Origin: Deltaproteobacteria bacterium
GTDB taxonomy: Bacteria; Desulfobacterota; Desulfarculia; Adiutricales; Adiutricaceae
Direction of reading: 5' to 3'
Length of the DNA stretch: 32,507 bases
Assembly (NCBI GenBank): GCA_031273455.1
Contig: JAISRZ010000049.1
Location: 1-32,507, forward strand
Shown here one piece after another: positions 25,200 to 32,507 of this stretch (positions within the stretch are counted from its first letter, which is position 1; the number at the start of each line of letters is the position of its first letter). Both the position numbers and the translations under genes were made by a program. The notes under the pieces are model-generated. The model worked only from the letters and a program-made list of their open reading frames with translations. It was not told the origin of the DNA and made no database searches.

Positions 25200-25505
25200 T
25201 TAGATCTGGAACTCTTTAACCGCTTGGCCGTTTTCCAGGTGATCCTCAGCGATCTTGGCCACCCGTTCTGGAGTTAGGCCGCCGTACCAAACGCCATCGG
25301 GGTAGACCACCATAATCGGGCCTTTGTCGCAGACCCCGTAGCAGCTGGTGGCGCTAACGATGATCTCCGACCCTAGATCCCGCTCCTCGATTTCCTCAAC
25401 GAGCTTTTTGACCAGCTCCACTCCCTGGCGGGTGTGGCAGGTCCCTTTCTTGTCGCCAACTAGCTTGGAGCCAGTACACATCAAAACATGGTATTTGCAA
25501 ACCAT
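25200..25505 (-). CDS. Thioredoxin-like [2Fe-2S] ferredoxin
   Basis: This 101-residue cytoplasmic electron carrier has the thioredoxin-like [2Fe-2S] fold, related to NuoE and the small subunits of hydrogenases. The four expected ligands are Cys10 (LMCTGSK), Cys23 (GTCHTRQG), Cys55 and Cys59 (SCYGVCDKGP). The end VVYPDGVWYGGLTPERVAKI is typical. ATG 25505 has AAGGAG six bases upstream and a TTGACA promoter about 60 bases before. It is a single-gene unit closed by a terminator. The partner enzyme is not in the window. Confidence 0.92.
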   Translation of the reverse strand: MVCKYHVLMCTGSKLVGDKKGTCHTRQGVELVKKLVEEIEERDLGSEIIVSATSCYGVCDKGPIMVVYPDGVWYGGLTPERVAKIAEDHLENGQAVKEFQI

Positions 25506-25565
25506 GGGTTTCTCCTTCGAGAGTTAAGTGTTTAAGAAAAGAAAAAGGCGAATCCAAGTGAAGTC

Positions 25566-25594
25566 AGTTTAATTGATGCCAGGGAATGTGTCAA
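25566..25594 (-). promoter_or_regulatory. Sigma-70 promoter of the [2Fe-2S] ferredoxin gene
   Basis: On the minus strand TTGACA (25594-25589), a 17-base spacer and TAAACT (25571-25566). The leader is about 55 bases. Confidence 0.55.
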
Positions 25595-26107
25595 TTAACA
25601 ATTTCAACTTGACGATTTTGACGCGTAAATAACCTTAATAGTTAGCTTTTAGCCCGAAAAAGTCGGCTTCAAAATCATTTAGCCCGCCTAGCCGCCCATC
25701 GCTCCCCGCCCCCAGTCTAAGGCGCGGGGTTAATGGCATCGGGTTTAACGGGCGTCTAAAGCCTAAAAACCGTCTGACAAAGGAGCGCGAAAATGGCTTA
25801 AGGCGCCAGTTTGGCCGATGGATGGGCCGAGTAGACTGGAAGGGTTTTCGGGAGTAAGAAGGGGCCTTTTTGGGACTATTAGGGGGTAGGCTGGGAGTAA
25901 GGTAAAAGACACGCTAAGGGCGAAAGACTTTTTGAGTCAAGAACCCTCAAGAACAAACCTTCAGATCAACTAGGTGGCCTAAAGCGTAGGCGCCCTAAAG
26001 CGAGGGTTAAGGAGCGAGGGCTAAGGACGGCCCAGAAGGGTTAAGGCGCTTTAAAGTGGATTACTTTATCGGGGCCGTATCCATTGAAAGTCGTTAGAAG
26101 CCTAAGG
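25595..26107. other. Intergenic stretch without a supported gene
   Basis: No frame over 60 codons and no recognisable RNA or repeat of note. A weak local repetition GCGAGGGTTAAGGA / GCGAGGGCTAAGGA stands near 26002-26027. Confidence 0.5.
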
Positions 26108-26518
26108 TTAGCGAGCTTTCGGGCTTTTGGCTTTAGCCTTAGGGCCGCTGGAAGCTTTCGGGGTTTTGACCGCGGCGGCTTTCGGGGCTTTGGGAGCCGG
26201 GGTTTTGGTTGAAGAGGTTTTGGCCGAAGGGGTTTTGGTCGGGGGTTTAGCCGTCTTCAGGGCCTCTTTTTCCTCTTTTAAAACTTTATAGATGGCCTTG
26301 GAAAGTTCAGCCGGGCAGGAAGATTTTTTCTGGCCGCATTTAACGCCCTTTAAGAGTTTAGCCACTTCCAAAGCCGGTTTACCTTCGGCCAGAAGCGAGA
26401 TCCCGGTCAGATTGCCCGGGCAACCGCCGACAAACTGAATACCGCTGATAACTCCATCGTTAATGTCAAACCGCATAAGTTTCGGGCATACGCCCTGAGG
26501 TTGGGAAGTGTGCTCCAT
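26108..26518 (-). CDS. TSCPD-domain protein with lysine/alanine/proline-rich tail
   Basis: Residues 1-80 match the short TSCPD-domain family (TIGR03905-like): GVCPKLMRFDINDGVI, FVGGCPGNLTGISLLAEGK and GVKCGQKKSSCPAELSKAI, with Cys11, Cys33, Cys61 and Cys68 as likely metal ligands. The domain also occurs at the C-terminus of B12-dependent ribonucleotide reductases; the free-standing form has no proven function. Residues 85-136 are a highly basic tail made of Lys, Ala, Pro, Ser and Thr in KTP/KAPK-type repeats, like histone H1 or bacterial H1-like proteins, which suggests DNA or RNA binding. This tail is not part of the usual 80-residue family member. ATG 26518 has AGGAG seven bases upstream. 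Confidence 0.85.
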   Translation of the reverse strand: MEHTSQPQGVCPKLMRFDINDGVISGIQFVGGCPGNLTGISLLAEGKPALEVAKLLKGVKCGQKKSSCPAELSKAIYKVLKEEKEALKTAKPPTKTPSAKTSSTKTPAPKAPKAAAVKTPKASSGPKAKAKSPKAR

Positions 26519-26755
26519 TCCTGGTCTCCTCTGAGCTAGAAGGCGACTTTCGCCCCTTTGGGCTGGGCCAAAAGTCGCGATAACGCTTAGCGAATATTGT
26601 AGTCTTTAAAAGGTGAAAAGTCGATAGGTCGAAAAGGTTAGGTTTGGCTGGCTCGCGTTTAATCCCCACCGGGCTTTTAGGGGCCAATTTAATTCATAAA
26701 GACGTTTATGGGGTTTAAATTATTTAAATAAAATAACTAAATTACAAAATAAAAG

Positions 26756-28861
26756 TTAAATATTGCCAATATTATTTTTAATCGGTGAAACTAAAGTGTT
26801 TTTTAGTTCGCGAACGTCAGCGAGAGAATTTGTGGAAACACTGGTCTCGTCCGTCCCTTTGGGGCAGGGACCGAAAACCGTTTTGACTAGTGGGCCGTTA
26901 GGGGAATAAGCCAGCCCCAGGCCAATGACGTTATCAGGATCGAGCCCTTCTTGGCGGAGATCGCCGCGGTCAAAAATGGCTTGTAAAGCTTTTTCGGCGG
27001 CGATGGTCAATTCCCGGTCAGTTTTGGCCCGGTCCAGCGGGCGCTTAGACGCGGCGACTTTTAAGATGGTGTCGGCCGCCAGATCTCCCAGCTCCAATCT
27101 AGCGATCTTAGATAATAAATTATATATTTCATCTATTTTTAGAAATTGAAAAGCTGATTTAAGTGATAAAGTATTGGTATACTCATTTGAAATAGGTAAG
27201 AAAAATGAATTAAAAAAGTTATACACTATTGGATCAACTAAATCAGCTGATTTATATTCAATAGCCATATTTAGTATGTCTTTTAGTTTATGGTAGTCAA
27301 TTTCGTTGATTGAAGCCTTGACCAGAGCTTGGTCGACCTCGGTCACCGCTAGTTTTTTCGCGTCTGGGAGAAACTTTAACTCAATGACCACGCGGCCTAT
27401 ATCCTGGTGGTCAACCAAGAGAGTTGGCCGTTCGTAAAGCTCACCGCTCGGGAAATTGACGGTGAAGCCTAAGGCTTTTAGAGTGGCCCAGACTAGACCA
27501 ATGAAGGTCTTCTCATCCTCAATGTCTCGGCCCCAAGAAAGAACCGTGAACATTTCGCTCAATAAATCCTCAGTCATTTTGGCGGCGTGGCCTTCAAAAC
27601 ACCACCGTAGCTGGGCGCCATTTTCTGGGAGATTATTGGCGAAGTTAGGGCCTAAAATATAACTGACGCAACGTTTGAAATAGCTGGAAGTAATCTCGCG
27701 ATTGGGGAACCGGAAAGAATAGAGCTCATTTGGCTTAGCGTTATGATTGTTGGGATCCGTTGTTCCCGCGCTGGGCGCCGTATCGATGGTTAATTGACCA
27801 GAATAGAAGAGGACCGAGACGGCCTCAGAAAAGATAATATCCGATTGGGTTAAGGTCTCTTTGGGATAAGAGCGCCGCGTTGGCAGGAGAAAATCCAGGG
27901 GTTTGCGCTGAATAAAGGGTGGCGTGTAGCCATAGACGCCCAGGTTGTTCCAATGAGCGCCGAAAGATTTGGACTTAAAAAAATGGATCACGGAAAAGGG
28001 ATGGAAGACCGTAACCTCCCCGTCAAAACTATAGCCACCATACCAATCAATGATTTGTTGTTTTAAATCCTCTATGGTGGAGGTGGGGTCCATTAGACCT
28101 TCTTTTTTTAACGCGGCGAGGGTTTCCGCCAGTCGATCCGTAAAAAGAGAGTCAAATTCTTCCCTGGTAAACCCGCAGATCCCCGAGTAACGCGGATCAA
28201 GGGAGATGTCGGTTAAGTGGTTGGCCGCCAAGTCTTGGGGGCTTAGACCGAATCTGGCGATGGCGGTCACCAAGGTGAAGCGGATATATGGCTCCACGTC
28301 TGGCCGACTTAAAGTGGCCAGAAACTCGCCCAGGATATCGGCGTTTCGGTGGGCCACGCCTTTTTTTCCAAACTCAGCGTGATCCATATTGCTAGTCACC
28401 GCGGTGTTGTACTCGTCAATGAGGACCGCGACTTTAGAGTTAGATTTTTGGCTAAAGGTTTTAATGAGGTTAAGCAAAAACTCGCTAGCCGTTTTCCCCT
28501 GAACTTTAACTCCAGCTCTTTCCGCGATACGGGTGAAGCTAGAAACCAGGTGGTCGTTGAAGTCCTTGAGGTCGTCAAAGCAACTCGACAGGTCGAACAG
28601 GATCGTGGGAAGCGCTGGAAAAGAGTAATCGGAGCGCTCAATCCACAGACCCTGGAAACGTTGACGGTTACCAGTGAATAGCTCTTTGAACACGCTCAGT
28701 AATTGAGTTCGACCGAAACGGCGAGGGCGGCACAAAAAGAAGCCCTGATCAGAACTTTGCGTCAGATCGTAAATATAGCTGGTCTTATCCGCGTATAAAT
28801 AGTTGTCATCGATCATTTCCGAAAAACGCTGACGGAATACAGGCAAACGTTTTAGTGACAT
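26756..28861 (-). CDS. AAA-ATPase-like / PD-(D/E)XK nuclease protein, tandem copy 1
   Basis: This is a 701-residue member of the AAA-ATPase_like (PF09820) plus PDDEXK_9 (PF08011, DUF1703) family. The family has no established function and is often multiplied in host-associated bacteria. The start is typical: LPVFRQRFSEMIDDNYLYAD. Walker A is RPRRFGRTQLL with Arg51 where the family has Lys, and Walker B is VLIDEYNTAV with Asn152 where Asp is usual after DEY. The nuclease end has VVIELK (Glu494, Lys496), then an unusual insertion of about 110 residues, and only then the family's closing motif AEKALQAIFDRG. Family members are usually about 500-550 residues. ATG 28861 is preceded by AATAGAGCTAATTT, shared with copy 2, and the site is weak. 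Confidence 0.82.
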   Translation of the reverse strand: MSLKRLPVFRQRFSEMIDDNYLYADKTSYIYDLTQSSDQGFFLCRPRRFGRTQLLSVFKELFTGNRQRFQGLWIERSDYSFPALPTILFDLSSCFDDLKDFNDHLVSSFTRIAERAGVKVQGKTASEFLLNLIKTFSQKSNSKVAVLIDEYNTAVTSNMDHAEFGKKGVAHRNADILGEFLATLSRPDVEPYIRFTLVTAIARFGLSPQDLAANHLTDISLDPRYSGICGFTREEFDSLFTDRLAETLAALKKEGLMDPTSTIEDLKQQIIDWYGGYSFDGEVTVFHPFSVIHFFKSKSFGAHWNNLGVYGYTPPFIQRKPLDFLLPTRRSYPKETLTQSDIIFSEAVSVLFYSGQLTIDTAPSAGTTDPNNHNAKPNELYSFRFPNREITSSYFKRCVSYILGPNFANNLPENGAQLRWCFEGHAAKMTEDLLSEMFTVLSWGRDIEDEKTFIGLVWATLKALGFTVNFPSGELYERPTLLVDHQDIGRVVIELKFLPDAKKLAVTEVDQALVKASINEIDYHKLKDILNMAIEYKSADLVDPIVYNFFNSFFLPISNEYTNTLSLKSAFQFLKIDEIYNLLSKIARLELGDLAADTILKVAASKRPLDRAKTDRELTIAAEKALQAIFDRGDLRQEGLDPDNVIGLGLAYSPNGPLVKTVFGPCPKGTDETSVSTNSLADVRELKNTLVSPIKNNIGNI

Positions 28862-28974
28862 AAATTAGCTCTATTGAAGTTTATTTATTATATAAAATCA
28901 TAATAAAGTAAGTGTTTAAAGATATATTAAGATAAAAAAGAATTTTAAACGATAAATAATAAAATAATAATATA
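28862..28974. other. AT-rich spacer between the two tandem ATPase/nuclease genes
   Basis: 113 bases of nearly pure A and T. The 14 bases next to each start codon (AATAGAGCTAATTT on the minus strand) are the same for both copies, so the duplication includes the ribosome site. No terminator is seen, so the two genes may be cotranscribed. Confidence 0.5.
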
Positions 28975-31065
28975 TTAGATTTTAATCGGAGAATTTAACA
29001 TGTTTTTTAGGTCACGAATGTTGACGAGAGAATTTTTGGAAATCCAGGTCTCGTCCTTCCCTTTGGGGCAGGGACTGAAAACCGTTTTGACTAATGGGCC
29101 GTTAGGGGAATAAGCCAGCCCCAGGCCAATGACGTTATCAGGATCGAGCCCTTCTGGGCGGAGATCGCCGCGGTCAAAAATGGCTTGTAAAGCTTTTTCG
29201 GCGGCCATGGTCAATTCCCGGTCAGTTTGCGCCTGGTCAAGCGGGCGCTTAGACGCGGCGACTTTCAAGATGGTGTCGGCCGCTAAATCTCCCAGTTCCA
29301 ATCTAGCTATCTTAGATAATAAATTATATATTTCATCTATTTTTAGAAATTGAAAAGCGGATTTAAGTGATAAAGTATTGATATACTCATTTGAATAAGG
29401 TAAGAAAAATGAATTAAAAAAGTTGTACTCTATTGGATCAACTAAATTGGCTAATTTATATTCAATAGCCATATTTAATATGTCTTTTAATTTGTTGGAG
29501 TCAATTTTGTTGATTGAAGCCTTGACCAGAGCTTGGTCGGCCTCGGTCACCGCTAGTTTTTTCGCGTCTTGAAGAAACTTCAACTCCATGACCACGCGGC
29601 CTAGATCCTGGTGGTCAACCAAGAGAGTCGGTCGTTCGTAAAGCTCAGCGCTCGGGAAATTGACTTTGAATCCTAAGGCTTTTAGAGTGGCCCAGACTAG
29701 ACCAATGAAGGTTTTCTCGTCCTCAACTTCTTGGCCCCAGGAGAGAACCGTGAACATTTCGCTCAATAAATCCTCAGTCATTTTGGCGGCGCGCCCTTTA
29801 AAACACCACCGCAGCTGTTCAGCGTTTTTTTTAAGATTGTCTTTGAAGTTAGGGCCTAAAATATAACTGACGCAATGTTTGAAATAGTTGGAAGTAATCT
29901 CACGATTGGGGAACCGGAAAGAATAGAGCTCATTTGCTTGGGCGTTATGATGGTCGGGATCCGTTGTCCCCGAACTAGGCCCCTTATCGATGGTTAACTG
30001 ACCAGAATAGAAAATGACCGAGACGGCCTCAGATAAGGTAATATCCGATTGGGTTAGGGTCTCTTTTGGATAAGAGCGCCGCGTCGGTAGGAGAAAATCC
30101 AGGGGTTTTCGCTGAATAAAGGGTGGCGTGTAGCCATAGACGCCCAGGTTGTTCCATTGAGCGCCGAAAGACTCGGAATAAAAAAAATGGACCACGGAAA
30201 ATGGATGGAAGACCGTGACCTTCCCGTCAAAACTATAGCCACCATACCAATCAATGATTAGTTGTTTTAAATCCTCTATGGTGGAGGTGGGTTCCATTAG
30301 ACGCTTGTTTTTTAACGCGGCGAGAGTCCCTTCCAGTCGATCCGTAAAAAGAGAGTCAAATTCCTCCATGGTAAAACCGCAGATCCTCGAGTAACGCGGA
30401 TCAAGGGAGATGTCGGTTAGGTGGTTGGCCGCCAAGTCTTTAGGGCTTAGACCGAATCTGGCGATGGCGGTCACCAAGGTGAAGCGGATATAAGGCTCCA
30501 CGTCTGGCCGACTTAAAGTGGCCAGAAACTCGCCCAGGATATCGGCGTTTCGGTGGGCGACGCCTTTTTTCGCGAACTCAGCGTGATCCATATTTCTAGT
30601 CACCGCGGTGTTATACTCGTCAATGAGGACCGCGACTTTAGAGTTAGATTTTTGGCTAAGGGCCTTAATGAGGTTAATCAAAAACTCGCTAGCCGTTTTC
30701 CCCTGAACTTTAACCCCGGCTTTTTCCGCGATACAAGTGAGGCTATAAATCAGGTGGCGGTTGAAGTGTTCAAGGTCCTCAAAGCAATCCGACAGGTCGA
30801 ACAGGATCGGGGGATGCGCCGGAAAAGAGTAATCGGATTGATCGATCCACAGACCCTGGAAACGTTGACGGGCGCCAGTGAATAGCTCTTTAAACGCGGT
30901 CAGTAATTGAGTTCTACCGAAACGGCGAGGGCGGCACAAAAAGAAGCCCTTATCAGATCTTTGCGTAAGATCGTAAAGGTAGCTGGTCTTATCCGCGTAT
31001 AAAAAGTTGTCATCGATCATTTCCGAAAAACGCTGACGGAATATAGGCAAATGTTTTAATGACAT
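28975..31065 (-). CDS. AAA-ATPase-like / PD-(D/E)XK nuclease protein, tandem copy 2
   Basis: A 696-residue paralogue of the gene downstream, with close to nine of ten residues identical by eye over the full length, so the duplication is recent. It has the same altered motifs: FGRTQLL in Walker A and VLIDEYNTAV in Walker B, then VVMELK for the nuclease Glu-x-Lys. It keeps the same insertion before AEKALQAIFDRGDL, again written in AT-rich DNA (about 29310-29515). Differences are scattered and conservative, with more at the last 25 residues (TWISKNSLVNIRDLKNMLNS). The frame is intact, which argues that both copies are under selection. It may be cotranscribed with copy 1, which lies 113 bases downstream on the same strand. 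Confidence 0.82.
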   Translation of the reverse strand: MSLKHLPIFRQRFSEMIDDNFLYADKTSYLYDLTQRSDKGFFLCRPRRFGRTQLLTAFKELFTGARQRFQGLWIDQSDYSFPAHPPILFDLSDCFEDLEHFNRHLIYSLTCIAEKAGVKVQGKTASEFLINLIKALSQKSNSKVAVLIDEYNTAVTRNMDHAEFAKKGVAHRNADILGEFLATLSRPDVEPYIRFTLVTAIARFGLSPKDLAANHLTDISLDPRYSRICGFTMEEFDSLFTDRLEGTLAALKNKRLMEPTSTIEDLKQLIIDWYGGYSFDGKVTVFHPFSVVHFFYSESFGAQWNNLGVYGYTPPFIQRKPLDFLLPTRRSYPKETLTQSDITLSEAVSVIFYSGQLTIDKGPSSGTTDPDHHNAQANELYSFRFPNREITSNYFKHCVSYILGPNFKDNLKKNAEQLRWCFKGRAAKMTEDLLSEMFTVLSWGQEVEDEKTFIGLVWATLKALGFKVNFPSAELYERPTLLVDHQDLGRVVMELKFLQDAKKLAVTEADQALVKASINKIDSNKLKDILNMAIEYKLANLVDPIEYNFFNSFFLPYSNEYINTLSLKSAFQFLKIDEIYNLLSKIARLELGDLAADTILKVAASKRPLDQAQTDRELTMAAEKALQAIFDRGDLRPEGLDPDNVIGLGLAYSPNGPLVKTVFSPCPKGKDETWISKNSLVNIRDLKNMLNSPIKI

Positions 31066-31446
31066 AAATTAGCTCTATTAATAATATCTTAGTTGTTAAA
31101 CGGCTGTAAGATGGTATTAGTTTAGCCGATCTCTCGTAGCCTACGATAAAGCTGTCTAGAAAATTGTTTCTTAGCTTGGCCCCCAAAAGTTTAGGACCCT
31201 AACTTGAGGCGTCTAAATGTTGTCTTAAAAAAATAAGTTGTTTTTCTCGCAACGGGCTTAATTATATTTTATACATTTAGCCAACCCATATGTCAAGGGA
31301 TTTTTTGGGCGACGCGATATAAATTATTAAGCCAAAGTTGTATTCCATAGCCACCTTAACCAAGTTAATATAAATATTATTGTCGCGATTTTCGACTCTA
31401 AAGTTAAGCGGAGGCGAACCAAAATTTTTTTTTTGGGCCCCCCCAT

Positions 31447-31490
31447 TGTCCGGTCTGATGTCCGGTCTGATGTCCGGTCTGTTCGCGAAC
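31447..31490. repeat. 12-bp tandem repeat followed by a 10-bp palindrome
   Basis: TGTCCGGTCTGA occurs at 31447-31458 and 31459-31470, and all but the last base again at 31471-31481. It runs into the palindrome GTTCGCGAAC (31481-31490). Confidence 0.75.
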
Positions 31491-31971
31491 CAAAAACCTT
31501 AAGGCCAGGTGGAAAAATCCTAAGATCGGGTCGCTTAGCGATCTAGTTGGATAAACTTAGTGATATCTGATTGGTCGGGTTATTGGCCGCCAAAATCCTG
31601 CCCTAACGGCGCGGCTTGGACTGGCTGTCTGACCTCTAGTTAGGAACGCCTTAGCCTAAGCCACTTTCATCCAGGACTATTGGCTTTGGCTTAGTCCAAT
31701 TTGGTTAGGGTGGCGCTTTAGACGTTAGATTAGATAGTCGAGCCAACTGAGGGTTCCATGGCCTAAAAGCGGCCCTGGGATTCGGCCACGCTTGTTTGGC
31801 CGATGTCTGGCCGAAGTCGTCTGGCCGAAATACGGCTCCAGATTTTTTTAAAACTTGGGCTATCTTTACGGACAAAAATTGTGGTTGTATTTAAATTTTT
31901 GGATTAGATTTTAGGCAGGTTAATTTAGATAATATGATAGATTAGGTAGGCGATTAATAAAAACGTTTATC

Positions 31972-31990
31972 ATGTTTTTTTAAAAAACAT
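31972..31990. repeat. AT-rich dyad flanked by AAACGTTTA words
   Basis: ATGTTTTTT and AAAAAACAT form a perfect 9-bp inverted repeat around one T. AAACGTTTA stands on both sides (from about 31961 and from about 31999), making a nested symmetric structure in an AT-rich block. Confidence 0.6.
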
Positions 31991-32321
31991 ATTGTATTAA
32001 ACGTTTATTTTATCAATTATTCAAAAATATTGATATTTAATTAAAATAAAATCTTAATAAGCTAATACTCTTATGTAAGCGTTCACAAGGTCTATGTTAT
32101 AGGTGGCGGCGTACGTTAGAGTCGCGCGGCGAATGTTTCCTCTTTCAACCACTAGCCTCGCCTATAGGCCTAGCTCAGCCGCCAGTGGATAACTAGTCCA
32201 CGGTCGCCTATGGACCCGCCAAGGGGGCCTTAGGCTGAAAAGCGCCAAAAAGGCCCGAAACCTTAAGCTTAAAGACCGTTTTTCGCGCCCTAGGGCCGCA
32301 GGTTTGGTCCATTTACGCCTT

Positions 32322-32507
32322 CTATTTTGGTTCCATAACCTCAAACTTGGCTAAAACGAAAGTCCGTCTGGCCATGACCAGGGCGACCAGGGTGATTGGT
32401 TGACCTTGTCCCCTATACTTATCAACGTACTTCTCTTTAATCTGGATTAAAGCCGCCTCGGCTAAAGGGGTCATTGACTTCCTTAGCTTGGCTCTATCCT
32501 GGTCGTC
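32322..32507 (-). CDS. C-terminus of a third AAA-ATPase/PD-(D/E)XK family protein (cut by window edge)
   Basis: The minus strand is open from the window edge for 61 codons to TAG (32324-32322). It reads KSMTPLAEAALIQIKEKYVD, then KYRGQGQPITLVALVMARRT and FVLAKFEVMEPK. This is the closing part of the PDDEXK_9 (DUF1703) nuclease domain: the A-x-x-QI-x-x-K-x-Y motif, a hydrophobic strand and a final strand with the usual LAKFEV-type ending. It is divergent from the two tandem copies, whose equivalent motif is AEKALQAIFDRG, so it is an older paralogue. It lies 1256 bases upstream of copy 2 on the same strand. The ATPase part would lie beyond the window. Confidence 0.72.
   Translation of the reverse strand, partial: DDQDRAKLRKSMTPLAEAALIQIKEKYVDKYRGQGQPITLVALVMARRTFVLAKFEVMEPK

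Larger units (their letters stand above)
31066..32321. other. Long non-coding stretch between ATPase/nuclease family genes
   Basis: I find no supported gene in about 1250 bases. It contains a 12-bp triple repeat (31447-31481), imperfect TCTGGCCGAA repeats (31794-31831), an AT-rich block (31900-32100) with a dyad, and otherwise decayed-looking sequence. A 60-codon frame at 32162-32344 is a shadow. Confidence 0.5.

Noticed and set aside
31130-31150. TCGTAGCCTACGA palindrome considered as a tRNA or attachment site
   Set aside because: No tRNA arms or CCA end nearby; no tRNA gene was found anywhere in the window by eye.

Overview
The window reads as a chromosomal stretch of a Gram-negative bacterium, most likely a deltaproteobacterium (Desulfobacterota-like). 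The clues are a DUF1844 protein, a Do-family periplasmic protease, two PilT-type ATPases, a Tat-exported DUF362 protein beside a multi-cluster NapH-like ferredoxin, and a TSCPD protein. I cannot name the species. The backbone is GC-rich. Several AT-rich islands, broken genes and long non-coding stretches point to a genome undergoing insertion and decay, as in some host-associated lineages; that last point is inference.

Layout. 1-225: 3' end of an IS200/IS605-type tnpB with its right-end hairpin. 370-2476: DUF1844 gene and an HtrA/Do protease with a strong terminator. 2780-7260: an AT-rich island with a truncated reading frame and one large intact type IIG-like restriction-modification enzyme. 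7260-7812: a frameshifted fragment of a type IA topoisomerase gene. 7813-9502: mostly non-coding, with a tandem duplication of 217-bp period and a strong promoter ahead of a small XRE regulator (9503-9715). 9805-13961 (minus strand): a glycogen operon, glgA then a GH57/DUF3536 glycosidase, with promoter and terminator. 14220-19216 (plus strand): glnS, pilT, a second pilT-like gene and a zinc-ribbon/pseudo-receiver gene, with a consensus promoter in front and a terminator behind.

19440-20500: a second AT-rich island with a PIN-domain remnant, its overlapping 63-residue partner and a 93-residue orphan. 20615-21987: a decayed IS66 transposase gene with a near-consensus promoter. 22619-25071: DUF362 protein plus a fused NapH/NapG-like polyferredoxin, probably one redox unit at the membrane. 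25151-26518 (minus strand): a thioredoxin-like [2Fe-2S] ferredoxin and a TSCPD protein with a histone-H1-like tail. 26756-32507 (minus strand): two near-identical AAA-ATPase/PD-(D/E)XK nuclease genes in tandem, and at the window edge the C-terminus of a third family member.

The most interesting material is the tandem ATPase/nuclease family. Both copies have altered Walker motifs and a large insertion, partly AT-rich, between the nuclease catalytic E-x-K and the usual Q-I motif. Next come the NapH-NapG fusion with an internal twin-arginine segment, the 217-bp duplication upstream of the XRE gene, and the PilT operon ending in a receiver-like domain without an acceptor Asp. No complete, clearly new multi-gene system can be demonstrated from sequence alone.
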